A stretch of 10,709 nt of DNA from JAMXLO01 sp035511435 (lineage in GTDB: Bacteria; Pseudomonadota; Alphaproteobacteria; Acetobacterales; Acetobacteraceae): NCBI GenBank assembly GCA_035511435.1, contig DATKFJ010000263.1, positions 1-10,709 of the forward strand, read 5' to 3'. A program made the translations under genes and the position numbers. Position 1 is the first letter of the stretch, and every line of letters begins with the position of its first letter. Under the pieces are notes generated by a model, which was given only the letters and a program-made list of their open reading frames with translations, did not search any database and had not been told where the DNA came from. This document shows positions 1 through 7,494 of this stretch, piece after piece.

Positions 1-172
1 TTGTCGATTACCCATAACAAGGCACCCAATCGCCCGCATGTTGGGCTATTGAACGAAGCAGACCAGTCGGATTACCTTGCGTAAGCAACCCTAACGATGG
101 CGTTGGTCGCGCTAGCCTACGATGCTCTGCCCATACGCCGCTCCCACTTATTATGGATTATTTTACGCAAAT

Positions 173-202
173 TTGACGCCAGCTAAAAGACCTTTGTATG
201 CA
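173..202 (+). promoter_or_regulatory. Possible sigma70-like promoter
   Basis: TTGACG at 173-178 and TATGCA at 197-202 are separated by 18 bp. They lie in an AT-rich stretch (about 148-232) that stands out from the GC-rich surroundings. No gene starts directly downstream on the plus strand; the first sound start is ATG 843. A role in transcribing the ABC operon would therefore require a leader of more than 600 nt. This is a sequence match only. Confidence 0.2.
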
Positions 203-240
203 TCGCGCCGGAATGACACAAAATGTTACATTGGGGGATC

Positions 241-489
241 TCAGGCCAGCCGCGGTAAGTGAAAGACCACGCTGCCTTCGTCGTTCATCGTCGCCAGCCC
301 GTCGAGCAGGTTGAGGGACGCGCGCAATACCCTTGCCAATTCGGGCTGCCCAGAGTGCCACTCTGGCGGCACGTCGATCCTCGTGCATATCCGTAAATCA
401 TGGAGTTTATCTGTGCCGAAACCTCCGTGACAAAAATGTCCGCCTTTCAGCACCTCGCTTTTGTCGCAAACCGACTGCCAGGCCAACAT
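241..489 (-). CDS. Possible short hypothetical protein (82 aa)
   Basis: This is an open frame on the minus strand that ends at TGA 243-241. The protein is not recognised. Its C-terminal half has an ordinary protein-like composition (IDVPPEWHSGQPELARVLRA, then a segment ending HLPRLA), whereas the N-terminal third is rich in Cys, His and Gly and looks less natural. It could be the C-terminal remnant of a longer gene, with the true coding part covering only about the last 45-50 residues. No Shine-Dalgarno sequence was identified for the ATG at 489. The AT-rich stretch just past its stop codon would suit the end of a transcription unit. No function is offered. Confidence 0.25.
   Translation of the reverse strand: MLAWQSVCDKSEVLKGGHFCHGGFGTDKLHDLRICTRIDVPPEWHSGQPELARVLRASLNLLDGLATMNDEGSVVFHLPRLA
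350..366. repeat. Small inverted repeat
   Basis: CCAGAG-TGCCA-CTCTGG is a perfect 6-bp stem with a 5-nt loop. It lies inside the possible minus-strand ORF 241-489 and no T-run follows. It may be coincidental, or may mark an operator-like site. Confidence 0.2.
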
Positions 490-842
490 TGCCAGACCAA
501 CAGCGAATGGCAGCGCATTTGCCGAGTGGGCCTGAACGTCCCCTCTCTACCGCAGCAGACATCTCAGCAGCTGCCGACATACGCGGCCGAACGTCTGCAT
601 TCGAACCACGGCGAGGCGACCTGGAACGACCGCCAGGGGCCAGAACAGACATCGGTGCCACATGCACACACGAGTTTCCACCCGCGCAGACATTCGACAC
701 ACGCCCTGGCGTATCACGGACCCGGACAGGATCGGCGGACCGCACAGGGTCGGCGCCAGGTGCCCGCTCCAACTACCCGGTTGACACCACCATCCGCCGC
801 CAGCCACGTTCACGCACCGCAGACCTGAATCCGACCGGGGGC
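490..842. other. Gene-free stretch upstream of the ABC operon
   Basis: Open frames run through here on both strands, but their translations are Arg/Pro/Ser/Thr-rich and look like the random products of GC-rich DNA. The plus frame that leads into the first permease is open back to 333, yet it does not resemble a permease N-terminus. A 12-bp direct repeat with one mismatch, ACAGG(A/G)TCGGCG, occurs at 726-737 and 744-755. No promoter, RNA or gene can be supported. Confidence 0.4.
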
Positions 843-1697
843 ATGACAGCCAGCAGCAACGCCATGCCGTCGACGCGCATCCGTCCCGATGGCATAGCGC
901 GCGCCGCCGAACGAGCCCTCGTACTCGGCTTGATAGTGTGCGGCATCATCCTGATCGTGGTGCCGCTGCTGCTGACGCTCTATCTCAGCCTGTTCGACGA
1001 GAAGCTCATCCTGTTTCCTCCGCGCGGCTACACGCTGTCCTGGTATCCTGCCATCCTGCCCAACTTCGGCAGCGCCATCCTCACCAGCCTCCAACTCGGC
1101 GCCGCCACCGTCGTCGGCAGCCTGCTGCTCGGTGTCCCCGCCGGCATCGGCCTCGCGCGCCATCGCTTCCGCGGCCGTGGCGTCATCGCCACATTGCTGC
1201 TCGCGCCGCTCACCATCCCCTACATCGCGCTCGGCCTTGCCCTCTACGTCGCACTGGTCGCGATCGACGAAACCCTGGGCTCGGCGGTCACCGGCTCGAT
1301 GGGTGGACTGATCGTCTCGCACATCATGATCACCACGCCATGGGTGGTGCGGCTTTGCCTCGCCAGCCTGACCAACCACGATCGGGCAGCCGAGGAAGCC
1401 GCCGCCAGCCTGGGCGCCGGGCCATTGACGGTGATCTGGCGCGTCACATTGCCGGCGATGCGCGCCGGCATCATCGCCGCCGCGCTGTTCGCCTTCGTCA
1501 TCTCGTTCGAGAATCTGGAGTTGGCATTGTTCCTGACCAGCCCCGGCGTCACCACGCTACCGGTCGCGGTGCTGCAATACCTGGAGTACCACATCGACCC
1601 GCTGGTCTCCGCCGTTGCGGTGGCGCAGATCGTCGCCGTGGCCGCCATGCTGCTGCTGCTGGACCGCTTCGTCCGCCTGGGCCGCGTGGTGCAATGA
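843..1697 (+). CDS. ABC transporter permease, PotC-like
   Basis: This is an inner-membrane permease subunit (284 aa) of a binding-protein-dependent importer of the spermidine/putrescine type. It has about six hydrophobic segments, the first at residues 25-50. The cytoplasmic EAA loop that docks to the ATPase is at about 184-210 (EEAAASLGA, then the WRVTLPAM stretch). This is the usual length for the family. ATG 843 was chosen because it begins just before a typical short basic N-terminus and first membrane span. The frame is open back to 333, but that upstream translation is not permease-like. No well-spaced Shine-Dalgarno precedes 843; the GGGGG is only one base away. ATG 864 is the alternative start. 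The stop codon overlaps the ATPase start (ATGA), so the two are translationally coupled. The membrane role is secure and the substrate is unknown. Confidence 0.88.
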   Translation: MTASSNAMPSTRIRPDGIARAAERALVLGLIVCGIILIVVPLLLTLYLSLFDEKLILFPPRGYTLSWYPAILPNFGSAILTSLQLGAATVVGSLLLGVPAGIGLARHRFRGRGVIATLLLAPLTIPYIALGLALYVALVAIDETLGSAVTGSMGGLIVSHIMITTPWVVRLCLASLTNHDRAAEEAAASLGAGPLTVIWRVTLPAMRAGIIAAALFAFVISFENLELALFLTSPGVTTLPVAVLQYLEYHIDPLVSAVAVAQIVAVAAMLLLLDRFVRLGRVVQ

Positions 1698-2806
1698 ACG
1701 ACGCACTGACACTCGACAAACTGACCAAGAACTTCGGCAACCAGACCGCGGTCGATGCCGTCAGCCTCGCCGTGCGCAGCGGGGAACTGATCGTGCTGCT
1801 GGGTCCGTCAGGCTGCGGCAAAACCACGACGCTGCGCATGATCGCCGGCTTCGTGCCGCCAAGCGCGGGCGACATCCGCCTGGACGGCAACAGCATCACC
1901 GCACTGCCGCCGCATCGCCGCGAAATGGGCATCGTGTTCCAGAGCTACGCGCTGTTCCCGCACCTCACCGTCGCGCGCAACATCGCGTTCGGGTTGGAGA
2001 TGCGGCGCATGGCCGCGCCCGCGATCCAGGCGCGTGTTGCGGAGATGCTGCGGCTGGTGAAGCTGGAGGCGTTCGCCCAACGCCTGCCGCGGCACCTGTC
2101 AGGCGGTCAGCAGCAGCGGGTCGCGCTGGGCCGCGCGCTGGCGATCCAACCGCGCGTGCTGCTGCTCGACGAACCACTGTCCAATCTGGATGCCGCCTTG
2201 CGGCAGGAGATGGCGCGCGAGATCCGCATCCTGCAACAGACCGGCAGCATCACCACAATCATGGTTACGCACGACCAGACCGAGGCGTTGGCGATGGCCG
2301 ATCGCCTGGTGGTGATGCACGAAGGCCGCGTGCAGCAGATCGGCACGCCGGAGGAAGTCCACAACCAACCGGCCAACCCGTTCGTCGCGCGCTTCATCGG
2401 CGGCAGCAATCTCGTCACCGGCCGACTGGACGCGGACGACAGGCTGGTGCTGTCCGACGGCAGCACGATCGCGCTCGCCGGGCAGTACACCGCGCGTGGC
2501 GAGGCAACGCTGGCGGTGCGCCCCGACAGCCTACGGCTGGCAGCACCGGGCACCCACGGCTGCATCGAAGGCGAGGTCGAACTCTGCACCTGGCTTGGCT
2601 CGGTCGTGGAACACGCGGTGCGGATCGCCCCCAACGTCACGATCCTGGCGCGCGGCCCGGGCCTTGGCGTCGATGCGACGCGGCGGCACAGTGCCGGCAC
2701 GCGCGTCATGCTGCGCTGGGAGGCGGCGGACGAACGGTTGTTCGATTCAGGCAATCTCGCAATGCAACCGCAACAGGCCAACATCAGGGAGACCAATCAT
2801 GCGTAA
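1694..2806 (+). CDS. ABC transporter ATP-binding protein, PotA-like
   Basis: This cytoplasmic ATPase (370 aa) powers the importer encoded around it. All nucleotide-binding motifs are intact: Walker A GPSGCGKTT (37-45), Q-loop Gln83 in FQSYALFPHLTV, signature LSGGQQQRV (135-143), Walker B VLLLDEP (155-161) and switch His203 in VTHDQTEA. The C-terminal portion (about 240-360) fits the TOBE/OB-type regulatory domain of the polyamine, iron and thiamine importer ATPases. The start overlaps the upstream permease stop by four bases. The 3' end overlaps the binding-protein gene by 8 bp and carries that gene's ribosome-binding site. The family assignment is firm, but the motifs do not reveal the substrate. 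Confidence 0.93.
   Translation: MNDALTLDKLTKNFGNQTAVDAVSLAVRSGELIVLLGPSGCGKTTTLRMIAGFVPPSAGDIRLDGNSITALPPHRREMGIVFQSYALFPHLTVARNIAFGLEMRRMAAPAIQARVAEMLRLVKLEAFAQRLPRHLSGGQQQRVALGRALAIQPRVLLLDEPLSNLDAALRQEMAREIRILQQTGSITTIMVTHDQTEALAMADRLVVMHEGRVQQIGTPEEVHNQPANPFVARFIGGSNLVTGRLDADDRLVLSDGSTIALAGQYTARGEATLAVRPDSLRLAAPGTHGCIEGEVELCTWLGSVVEHAVRIAPNVTILARGPGLGVDATRRHSAGTRVMLRWEAADERLFDSGNLAMQPQQANIRETNHA
2786..2791 (+). promoter_or_regulatory. Ribosome binding site for the binding-protein gene
   Basis: AGGGAG lies 7 nt upstream of ATG 2799, inside the end of the ATPase gene. It fixes the start of the binding protein and gives that gene its own strong initiation signal despite the overlap. Confidence 0.7.
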
Positions 2807-3833
2807 CCTAATTGTGTCGCGGCGCACCGTGCTGGGCGCCGCGACGCTGCTGGCCGCGCCGGCGATCATCCGTCCGGCGCGGTCGGCGGAGCAATGCGTC
2901 GTCGGCACCTGGGGCGGTGACTATGCGCGGCTGCTGCGCGAGAACATCGACGATCCGATCCTGAAGCCGGCCGGCATCGACGTGCTGCAGGATGTCGGCG
3001 ATGAAGCGCCCCGCATGGCCAAGCTGTACGCGCAACGCAAGCTGCCGCGCGGCACGCAGGACATCTCGTGCTTCGGCGCGGTGAACGGCTTTGGGGTCAA
3101 CGCCGCCGGCCTGGTCGAGGACCTGACCGAGCAGCAGGTGCCGAACCTGAAGCACGTGGTTGAAGAGTTGCGCATGCCCGGCTTCGTGCCGCACATCTAC
3201 AGCGCGCAGGTGCTGGTGTACAACCCCGACAACGTCAAGGACCCGCCGCTCAGCTTCGGCGATCTGCTCGATCCGAAGTGGAAGGGCAAGATCGGCATGG
3301 TCAGCACGGTCGCGCCGTGGGTGATGATCGGGGCGAGCCTGTTCGAAACCGGCAAGACCACCGATTTCGACAAGGCCAAGGAATTCATGCTGAAGCTGAA
3401 CGCCAACGGGCTGCGGCTGTATCCCGAGACCGATGCGCTGGCGCCGGCCTTCAAGTCGGGCGAGATCGATGTCGGCGTGATCTGGCTGGCGCGCACGTTC
3501 ATGTGGCAGAATGCCGGCTTCCCGGTGAAGGGCAATTATCCGAAGGAAGGCGCCATCCTTTATGCCTCCGGCATGGTGATGCCGAAGAACGCGCCGGACA
3601 AGGCAACTGCCTACAAATACATGAACGCATTGCTGGAGCCATCGGCGCAACAAGGTTTCGCGGCGCACATGGGCTATCTGCCAACCGTGGACAACGCGCC
3701 ACTTTCCGGCAAGGTTGGCGAACAACTGGCGTTTCCCGATCCGAAACCGAAGCTGGTAACGGCGGATTACGCGGCGCTCGCCAAGGCGACGCCGGACCTG
3801 AACGACTGGTGGTTGAAGAACATCCAGCACTGA
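2799..3833 (+). CDS. Periplasmic substrate-binding protein, PotD-like, Tat signal
   Basis: This is the extracytoplasmic solute receptor (344 aa) of the ABC importer. The N-terminus carries a twin-arginine signal: SRRTVLGAA at residues 7-15, a hydrophobic stretch, and a likely cleavage after ARSA (residue 30). This implies export in folded form by the Tat system, as is common for this family in alphaproteobacteria. The mature start contains a GTWGGDY segment typical of spermidine/putrescine-type (extracellular solute-binding family 1/8) receptors. LLDPKWKGKIG and the GEIDVGVIW segment match hinge-region motifs of that fold. The start at 2799 is supported by a good Shine-Dalgarno and by placing the Tat motif correctly. 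It overlaps the ATPase by 8 bp. The ligand could be a polyamine, another amine or an organic acid. Confidence 0.9.
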   Translation: MRNLIVSRRTVLGAATLLAAPAIIRPARSAEQCVVGTWGGDYARLLRENIDDPILKPAGIDVLQDVGDEAPRMAKLYAQRKLPRGTQDISCFGAVNGFGVNAAGLVEDLTEQQVPNLKHVVEELRMPGFVPHIYSAQVLVYNPDNVKDPPLSFGDLLDPKWKGKIGMVSTVAPWVMIGASLFETGKTTDFDKAKEFMLKLNANGLRLYPETDALAPAFKSGEIDVGVIWLARTFMWQNAGFPVKGNYPKEGAILYASGMVMPKNAPDKATAYKYMNALLEPSAQQGFAAHMGYLPTVDNAPLSGKVGEQLAFPDPKPKLVTADYAALAKATPDLNDWWLKNIQH

Positions 3834-3873
3834 TGGCTGCGTACGGGGCGGCAGTGCGCGGCACAGCACTTCC

Positions 3874-3890
3874 CCTCCTCTTGCGGGAGG
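3874..3890 (+). repeat. Weak hairpin between binding protein and second permease
   Basis: CCTCC (3874-3878) pairs with GGAGG (3886-3890) across a 7-nt loop in the 76-bp gap after the binding-protein gene. No T-run follows, so it is not a canonical terminator. Structures at this position in ABC operons can protect the upstream message and favour excess binding protein; that role is inference here. The sequence also resembles the short C-rich/G-rich intergenic palindromes that are common in GC-rich proteobacteria. Confidence 0.3.
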
Positions 3891-3909
3891 AATTTGGGCG
3901 AAGGGAGCC

Positions 3910-4779
3910 ATGACCGCCATCGAACGCACCGCCCGCCGCCGCGAAACCAGCGCCGCGCTGGCCCTGCTGGGCCCTGCCAGCCTGCTTATGATCCTGACGC
4001 TGGTCGCACCGCTGTCGCTGCTCGCGCGCTATAGCCTGAACCGCTTCGATCCCACCCAACTGATGATCGACGCGGTCACGCCGGCAAACTACCTGCGTTT
4101 TTTCGCCGATCCATTCTACTGGAACGTCCTGGTCACCACCATTCGCGTCTCCATTATCGTCACTGTCGTATGCCTGGTACTCGGCATGCCGATGGCCTGG
4201 CGATTGGCGCGCACCACCAGCCGGTGGAAATCCGTGCTGGTTGTGCTGATGGTGCTGCCGCTGTTCGTCGGCACGACCACGCGCACCGCCGGCTGGATGA
4301 TCCTGTTCGCCCGTGGCGGCATGCTGGATTCATTCGCCCGACTGACCTTGGGCGCCGGTCCGGTGAACCTGATGTACGCCGAGCCTGCTGTCGTCATCGG
4401 CATCATCGCGATCAACCTGCCGTTCACCGTGCTGACCTTGCAGAGCGTGTTCGAGGGCATCGATCCGCGTCTGGAGGAAGCCGCCGCCTCGATGGGCGCG
4501 CATCCGTCACGCGCGTTCTGGCGTGTGGTGTTTCCGCTGGCACTGCCAGGCATCGCGATCGCCGCGGTGCTGTGCTTCATCCTGTGCATGAACGCGTTCG
4601 CAACGCCGGTACTACTCGGCGGCCCGCGCTTTCAGATGATGGCGCCGCTGCTCTACTGGGCCTTCAGCACCGACAACAACTGGCCGTTCGCCGCTGCGAT
4701 CGCCTTCATCCTGATGGCGACCACGCTGCTGCTCACCGTCGCTGCCAACCGCATGATCCCACGACGCTATCGCGCTTGA
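3910..4779 (+). CDS. ABC transporter permease, PotB-like
   Basis: This is the second inner-membrane permease (289 aa) of the importer. A basic N-terminus (residues 1-12) leads into a first membrane span at about 16-40, followed by a periplasmic loop and further spans beginning at about residue 72. The EAA loop is at 189-215 (EEAAASMGA, then the FWRVVFPLALPG stretch). It pairs with the 843-1697 product to form the heterodimeric channel. AAGGGAG (3901-3907) lies immediately upstream of ATG 3910. The gene is 76 bp downstream of the binding protein in the same direction, so it is probably in the same operon. Placing one permease at each end of the cluster is less common than adjacent permeases, but the set is complete. 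Confidence 0.9.
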   Translation: MTAIERTARRRETSAALALLGPASLLMILTLVAPLSLLARYSLNRFDPTQLMIDAVTPANYLRFFADPFYWNVLVTTIRVSIIVTVVCLVLGMPMAWRLARTTSRWKSVLVVLMVLPLFVGTTTRTAGWMILFARGGMLDSFARLTLGAGPVNLMYAEPAVVIGIIAINLPFTVLTLQSVFEGIDPRLEEAAASMGAHPSRAFWRVVFPLALPGIAIAAVLCFILCMNAFATPVLLGGPRFQMMAPLLYWAFSTDNNWPFAAAIAFILMATTLLLTVAANRMIPRRYRA

Positions 4780-4796
4780 GGTCGGTCATTGCCGCA

Positions 4797-4836
4797 CGAT
4801 TGGAATGACGCCCGATCGGAATGACGGCCGATCGAG
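4797..4836. repeat. Tandem 16-bp direct repeats
   Basis: CGATTGGAATGACGCC (4797-4812) is followed at once by CGATCGGAATGACGGC (4813-4828), which differs at two positions. A partial third copy, CGATCGAG, begins at 4829. GTCATT upstream (4785-4790) is an inverted partner of the AATGAC within the repeats. The repeats sit in the spacer between two convergent genes. Possible explanations are a protein-binding site or slippage; the sequence does not decide. Confidence 0.55.
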
Positions 4837-4840
4837 ACCC

Positions 4841-4854
4841 GCGGCTGCAGCCGC
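4841..4854. repeat. Perfect 14-bp palindrome
   Basis: GCGGCTGCAGCCGC is exactly self-complementary and lies midway between the convergent permease and MFS genes. It could form a tight stem in transcripts from either side, but no T-run follows, so a terminator role is only possible. Confidence 0.5.
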
Positions 4855-4876
4855 CCAACCCATCAGGCCGCCGGAC

Positions 4877-4893
4877 GCGCCGGCGACCGGCGC
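4877..4893 (-). terminator. Hairpin just past the MFS stop codon
   Basis: GCGCCGG-CGA-CCGGCGC is a perfect 7-bp stem with a 3-nt loop. In the minus direction it begins two bases after the MFS stop codon (4898-4896). It lacks a U-tract, so it is a weak intrinsic-terminator candidate, or it may simply stabilise the 3' end. GC-rich genomes often terminate this way or with Rho. Confidence 0.35.
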
Positions 4894-4895
4894 CA

Positions 4896-6296
4896 CTATC
4901 GCATGGCCGCCTCGGGCGCCAGTTCGTCCTCGGACGATGCGGTCAACGTGTTGTCGATCTCCGCAATCGTCAGCCCTTTGGTCTCCATGCCGAAGAACCA
5001 GATCGCCGCCGCGGCGATAAGATACCAAACGCCAAAGTAATTCATCGCCGGGATCAGCGCGGCGAGCGTCGCCTTCGGCGTCACGAAGTTGTTGGACCCG
5101 GCAATCACCGCAAGCCCCGCCGGCCCGATGAATTTGCCCAGATTACCAAAACCGTACGCCAGCCCCATGCCGCTGGCGCGCAATCGCGACGGCCAGACCT
5201 CGGCCATGTACGGACCAACGATCGCGTAATTGCCGCTGCCGAAGAAACTCTGCGCCAGGATCATCACGTAGAAAATCGATACGCCGCCAATATAGACGGC
5301 GTTCAGATAGCCGGCGGCCGACATGGTCGCCGTCGCGATCAGGCAGCTTATGACCACCGCGGGGCGGCGTCCCAGCGCATCCGACATCCACGAGCAGAAC
5401 AACCGTCCGAAGATCGAGATCGCGCCGACCCAGATGATCAGGAACGACGCGTGATTCGGATTGACCCTCAGCACCAGCACGAACAGCGTGGTCATCCACA
5501 GGCTCAGTCCCACGGTGCCGGTCTGGCTGATGCCGGTGAGGCAGGCTACCGCCAGGCTGCGTGGATAATTGAACAGTTCGCGCCACACGGTCTTTTGGAT
5601 TTCCCCGACCGCCGTGGGCAATTGGATCGTAGCCGGTGCAACCTGCAACGCCCATGCAAGCGACTTGCGCGCCTCGTCCATTCGCCCTTTGCCGATCAGC
5701 CAATGCGGCGACTCCGGCACCCACGCACGAATCAACAGCGTCAGCAATGCCGGGATCAGGCCCACCACGAACAGGCCGCGCCAGCCGACGGATGGTTCCA
5801 GATACGCGCCGGCCAGAGCGCCCAGCAGCGTGCCCGCCGGCAACAGACTCGTGGTCAATCCGGTGACCCAGCCGCGCTTATAGGCCGGCACGAATTCCTG
5901 CACGATCGCGACATCGACGGTGTAGAGGCCGGTCACGCCCATGCCGACAAAAAACCGGCAGATCGACAGAAACAGCCAGCCCTGGTCTGGGGTAAGCGCC
6001 ATCGCGCCGGTGGCGATCGAGAAGTTCAGCACCGTAAGGATCATCACCTTGCGCCGGCCGATCTTGTCGGCCATCCAGCCCCAGAACAGCGAGCCGATGG
6101 GCGCGCCGATCCCGGAAGACAGAAGAATCGCTCCGGACTGGCCGTAGGTCAGATGCCAGCCGCCGACGATGAAGGCGAGCACGAATCCGATCAGATAGAA
6201 GTCGAAGAAATCCAGCATGTCGCCGATCAGCGCAGCCGCGAAGATCTTATACTGGTTCGTGGTGAGCGAAACCTGCCGCTCCAGGTGTTCCAACAT
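4896..6296 (-). CDS. MFS metabolite:H+ symporter
   Basis: This is a 12-segment major facilitator (466 aa) of the inner membrane, related to the aromatic-acid and metabolite:proton symporter branches. Visible features are: acidic residues in the first span (D26, D29 and D32 within DMLDFFDFYLIGF); the motif-A loop GWMADKIGRR (73-82); its second-half counterpart SWMSDALGRR (292-301); PESPHWL (184-190) at the start of the central loop; and WPSRLRASGMG in the second half. TGGGAGGAA ends 6 nt before ATG 6296, a strong Shine-Dalgarno. It lies on the same strand as pcaHG and downstream of them, so import of protocatechuate or a related aromatic acid is a reasonable inference. The motifs alone do not prove the substrate; sugar-acid and other organic-acid symporters look similar. 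Confidence 0.88.
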   Translation of the reverse strand: MLEHLERQVSLTTNQYKIFAAALIGDMLDFFDFYLIGFVLAFIVGGWHLTYGQSGAILLSSGIGAPIGSLFWGWMADKIGRRKVMILTVLNFSIATGAMALTPDQGWLFLSICRFFVGMGVTGLYTVDVAIVQEFVPAYKRGWVTGLTTSLLPAGTLLGALAGAYLEPSVGWRGLFVVGLIPALLTLLIRAWVPESPHWLIGKGRMDEARKSLAWALQVAPATIQLPTAVGEIQKTVWRELFNYPRSLAVACLTGISQTGTVGLSLWMTTLFVLVLRVNPNHASFLIIWVGAISIFGRLFCSWMSDALGRRPAVVISCLIATATMSAAGYLNAVYIGGVSIFYVMILAQSFFGSGNYAIVGPYMAEVWPSRLRASGMGLAYGFGNLGKFIGPAGLAVIAGSNNFVTPKATLAALIPAMNYFGVWYLIAAAAIWFFGMETKGLTIAEIDNTLTASSEDELAPEAAMR

Positions 6297-6601
6297 TCTT
6301 ATTCCTCCCAGTCGTCGAGGTATGCGCTTTTTGTTTGTTTGGCCCGTGACGCCACGCCGTGCGCGTCGCTGGATTGACCGCCCGAATGCCTGGAACGTTC
6401 GATGGATTGGCGCTGAGCGTCAAGTATCAATTCCAAAGGCGGTGATTGGGCCAGCCGGACCCTGCGACTTTCCTCGGCCGCGGGCCTTGCGGTCGAAACA
6501 TTTGACGATTGCTAATCTCGAGGTTCGGCATGACAGCCGCGACGCCGCCGCGGAAAATCGGGGCAAGGCTTGTCGACGCCGCCTTCGCTGGGCCAAGCTG
6601 C
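6297..6601. other. Non-coding spacer upstream of the MFS gene
   Basis: Apart from the MFS ribosome-binding site, no gene is supported here. Minus-strand frames give Arg-rich, unnatural translations. Part of it (towards 6600) may be decayed IS5-type sequence continuing from the recognisable fragment. A TTGACG occurs on the minus strand near 6415-6420, but no convincing -10 element follows at the right distance. Confidence 0.4.
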
Positions 6602-6766
6602 CTGGCAGCCGGTGCTCAGCACATACATCACGCCGTTGACCACCTCGCGCACGTTGACGGTGCGGTTGCCGCCGCGGCGTCTGCCACGTGGTGTCAGCGG
6701 TTCGATATGGTGCCACCCCTGGTCTGCCCAGTGCTGGTAGTGTACATGTCGAACGTTTGCATTCAT
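6602..6766 (-). mobile_element. IS5-family transposase, N-terminal remnant
   Basis: The minus-strand frame from ATG 6766 encodes about 55 residues that match the N-terminal domain of IS5-group transposases. A tryptophan-containing helix (HWADQGWHHIEPL) precedes a basic GGNRTVNVREVV turn and VNGVMYVLSTGCQ, which is the hallmark of this subfamily. After the CQ (position 6602) the similarity stops abruptly, and the frame runs on through an unrelated Pro/Arg/Gly-rich tail. The whole catalytic DDE core is missing, so the element is dead. It lies between pcaG and the MFS gene in the same orientation, and probably marks an old insertion followed by deletion. Terminal inverted repeats were not found by eye. 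Confidence 0.75.
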
Positions 6767-6959
6767 GCGACTTTAGTAGTGCTATTCTTCGATGTCAGAA
6801 CCGAAAATATCGTTGATGCGCCCTATATTGCGTTGGCAGGGTGGCCGTTGGGAGCGGAGGTTTGGGCGCCGGGTCCTTGGCGTTCAGCGCCGTTGAATCG
6901 GTTATTTCCGATCAATCGCCAGGGCTCACCTGATTAGGTCACCACCGACAGGTTCGCTC

Positions 6960-6977
6960 GATGTGTGCCTACACATC
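6960..6977 (-). terminator. Hairpin overlapping the pcaG stop codon
   Basis: GATGTGT-GCCT-ACACATC is a perfect 7-bp stem with a 4-nt loop, and it spans the pcaG TAG codon (6971-6969). No U-tract follows on the minus strand. It could act as a weak terminator or an mRNA 3'-end stabiliser. Confidence 0.3.
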
Positions 6978-7490
6978 CAGAAACACCGTCTCGCCATCGC
7001 CTTGCAGCCGCACATCCATCCGCCACGTCCCCGCCCCCGCCGGCTTTGCGATCAGCGTGCCGCGCCGCGCGGGTTCATCGATCGAAAGCAGCAGCGGGTC
7101 GGTGTCGTTCAGCGTCTCGCCCTGGAAATACGCGCGCGTCACCAAACCGCGCATCAGACCACGCGACAGGATGCACAGAGCGATATGCGGCGCCTGCTGC
7201 GCATTGCCGCGCCCCGCCACCGGCCCCGGCTTCACCGTTGTGAACCGGTACATGCCGGCGCCGTCGGTGTTGCTGCGGCCAAATCCGGGAAACACGTCAG
7301 ACGCCGGCGGATCGGACTGCCACATCTCTACGCACGCATCGGCGCACGGCTTGCCGTCGCCATCCAGCACGGCGCCGGTCAGCGTGATGCGCTCGCCGGG
7401 CGCACCGAAGCGCGTGAGGTCGGCCCAGGACGGATCCTCCAGGAGATGCCAATAGGGACCGATGGTCTGACTGGCAGTGGCGAACGGCAT
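6969..7490 (-). CDS. pcaG: Protocatechuate 3,4-dioxygenase, alpha subunit
   Basis: This is the structural partner (173 aa) of the iron-containing beta subunit in the cytoplasmic enzyme that performs intradiol cleavage of protocatechuate to beta-carboxy-cis,cis-muconate. Family features are the N-terminal SQTIGPYWH, the CVEMWQSD core strand, the GMYRFTTVKPGPV segment, and NAQQAPHIALCILSRGL, where the beta-subunit metal histidines are not both kept, as expected for alpha. The C-terminal part contains RAYFQGE. ATG 7490 was chosen because GGAGG (7505-7501) lies 9-10 nt upstream. The frame is open to 7526, but that would overlap pcaH and add an unrelated basic N-terminus. The gene starts 4 bp after the pcaH stop. 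At 173 aa it is slightly short for the family but has no visible internal gap. Confidence 0.93.
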   Translation of the reverse strand: MPFATASQTIGPYWHLLEDPSWADLTRFGAPGERITLTGAVLDGDGKPCADACVEMWQSDPPASDVFPGFGRSNTDGAGMYRFTTVKPGPVAGRGNAQQAPHIALCILSRGLMRGLVTRAYFQGETLNDTDPLLLSIDEPARRGTLIAKPAGAGTWRMDVRLQGDGETVFLDV

Positions 7491-7494
7491 CGGA

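Noticed and set aside
556..693. Three CAGACAT occurrences (556, 646, 687) as possible operator repeats
   Set aside because: Spacing is irregular, the flanks share nothing, and a 7-mer recurring in 140 bp of biased sequence can be chance.
333..842. Long N-terminal extension of the first permease frame
   Set aside because: The translation is Arg/Ser/Pro/Thr-rich and unlike any permease N-terminus; the membrane protein begins naturally at ATG 843.
2808..3929. 373-aa open frame antisense to the binding-protein gene
   Set aside because: It is His/Arg/Leu-rich, overlaps a clear gene completely, and is an expected artefact of GC-rich codon use on the opposite strand.
4821..6377. 518-aa plus-strand frame opposite the MFS gene
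   Set aside because: It is very rich in Arg, Gln, His and Asp with no recognisable domain, while the opposite strand encodes a complete, well-motifed MFS protein.
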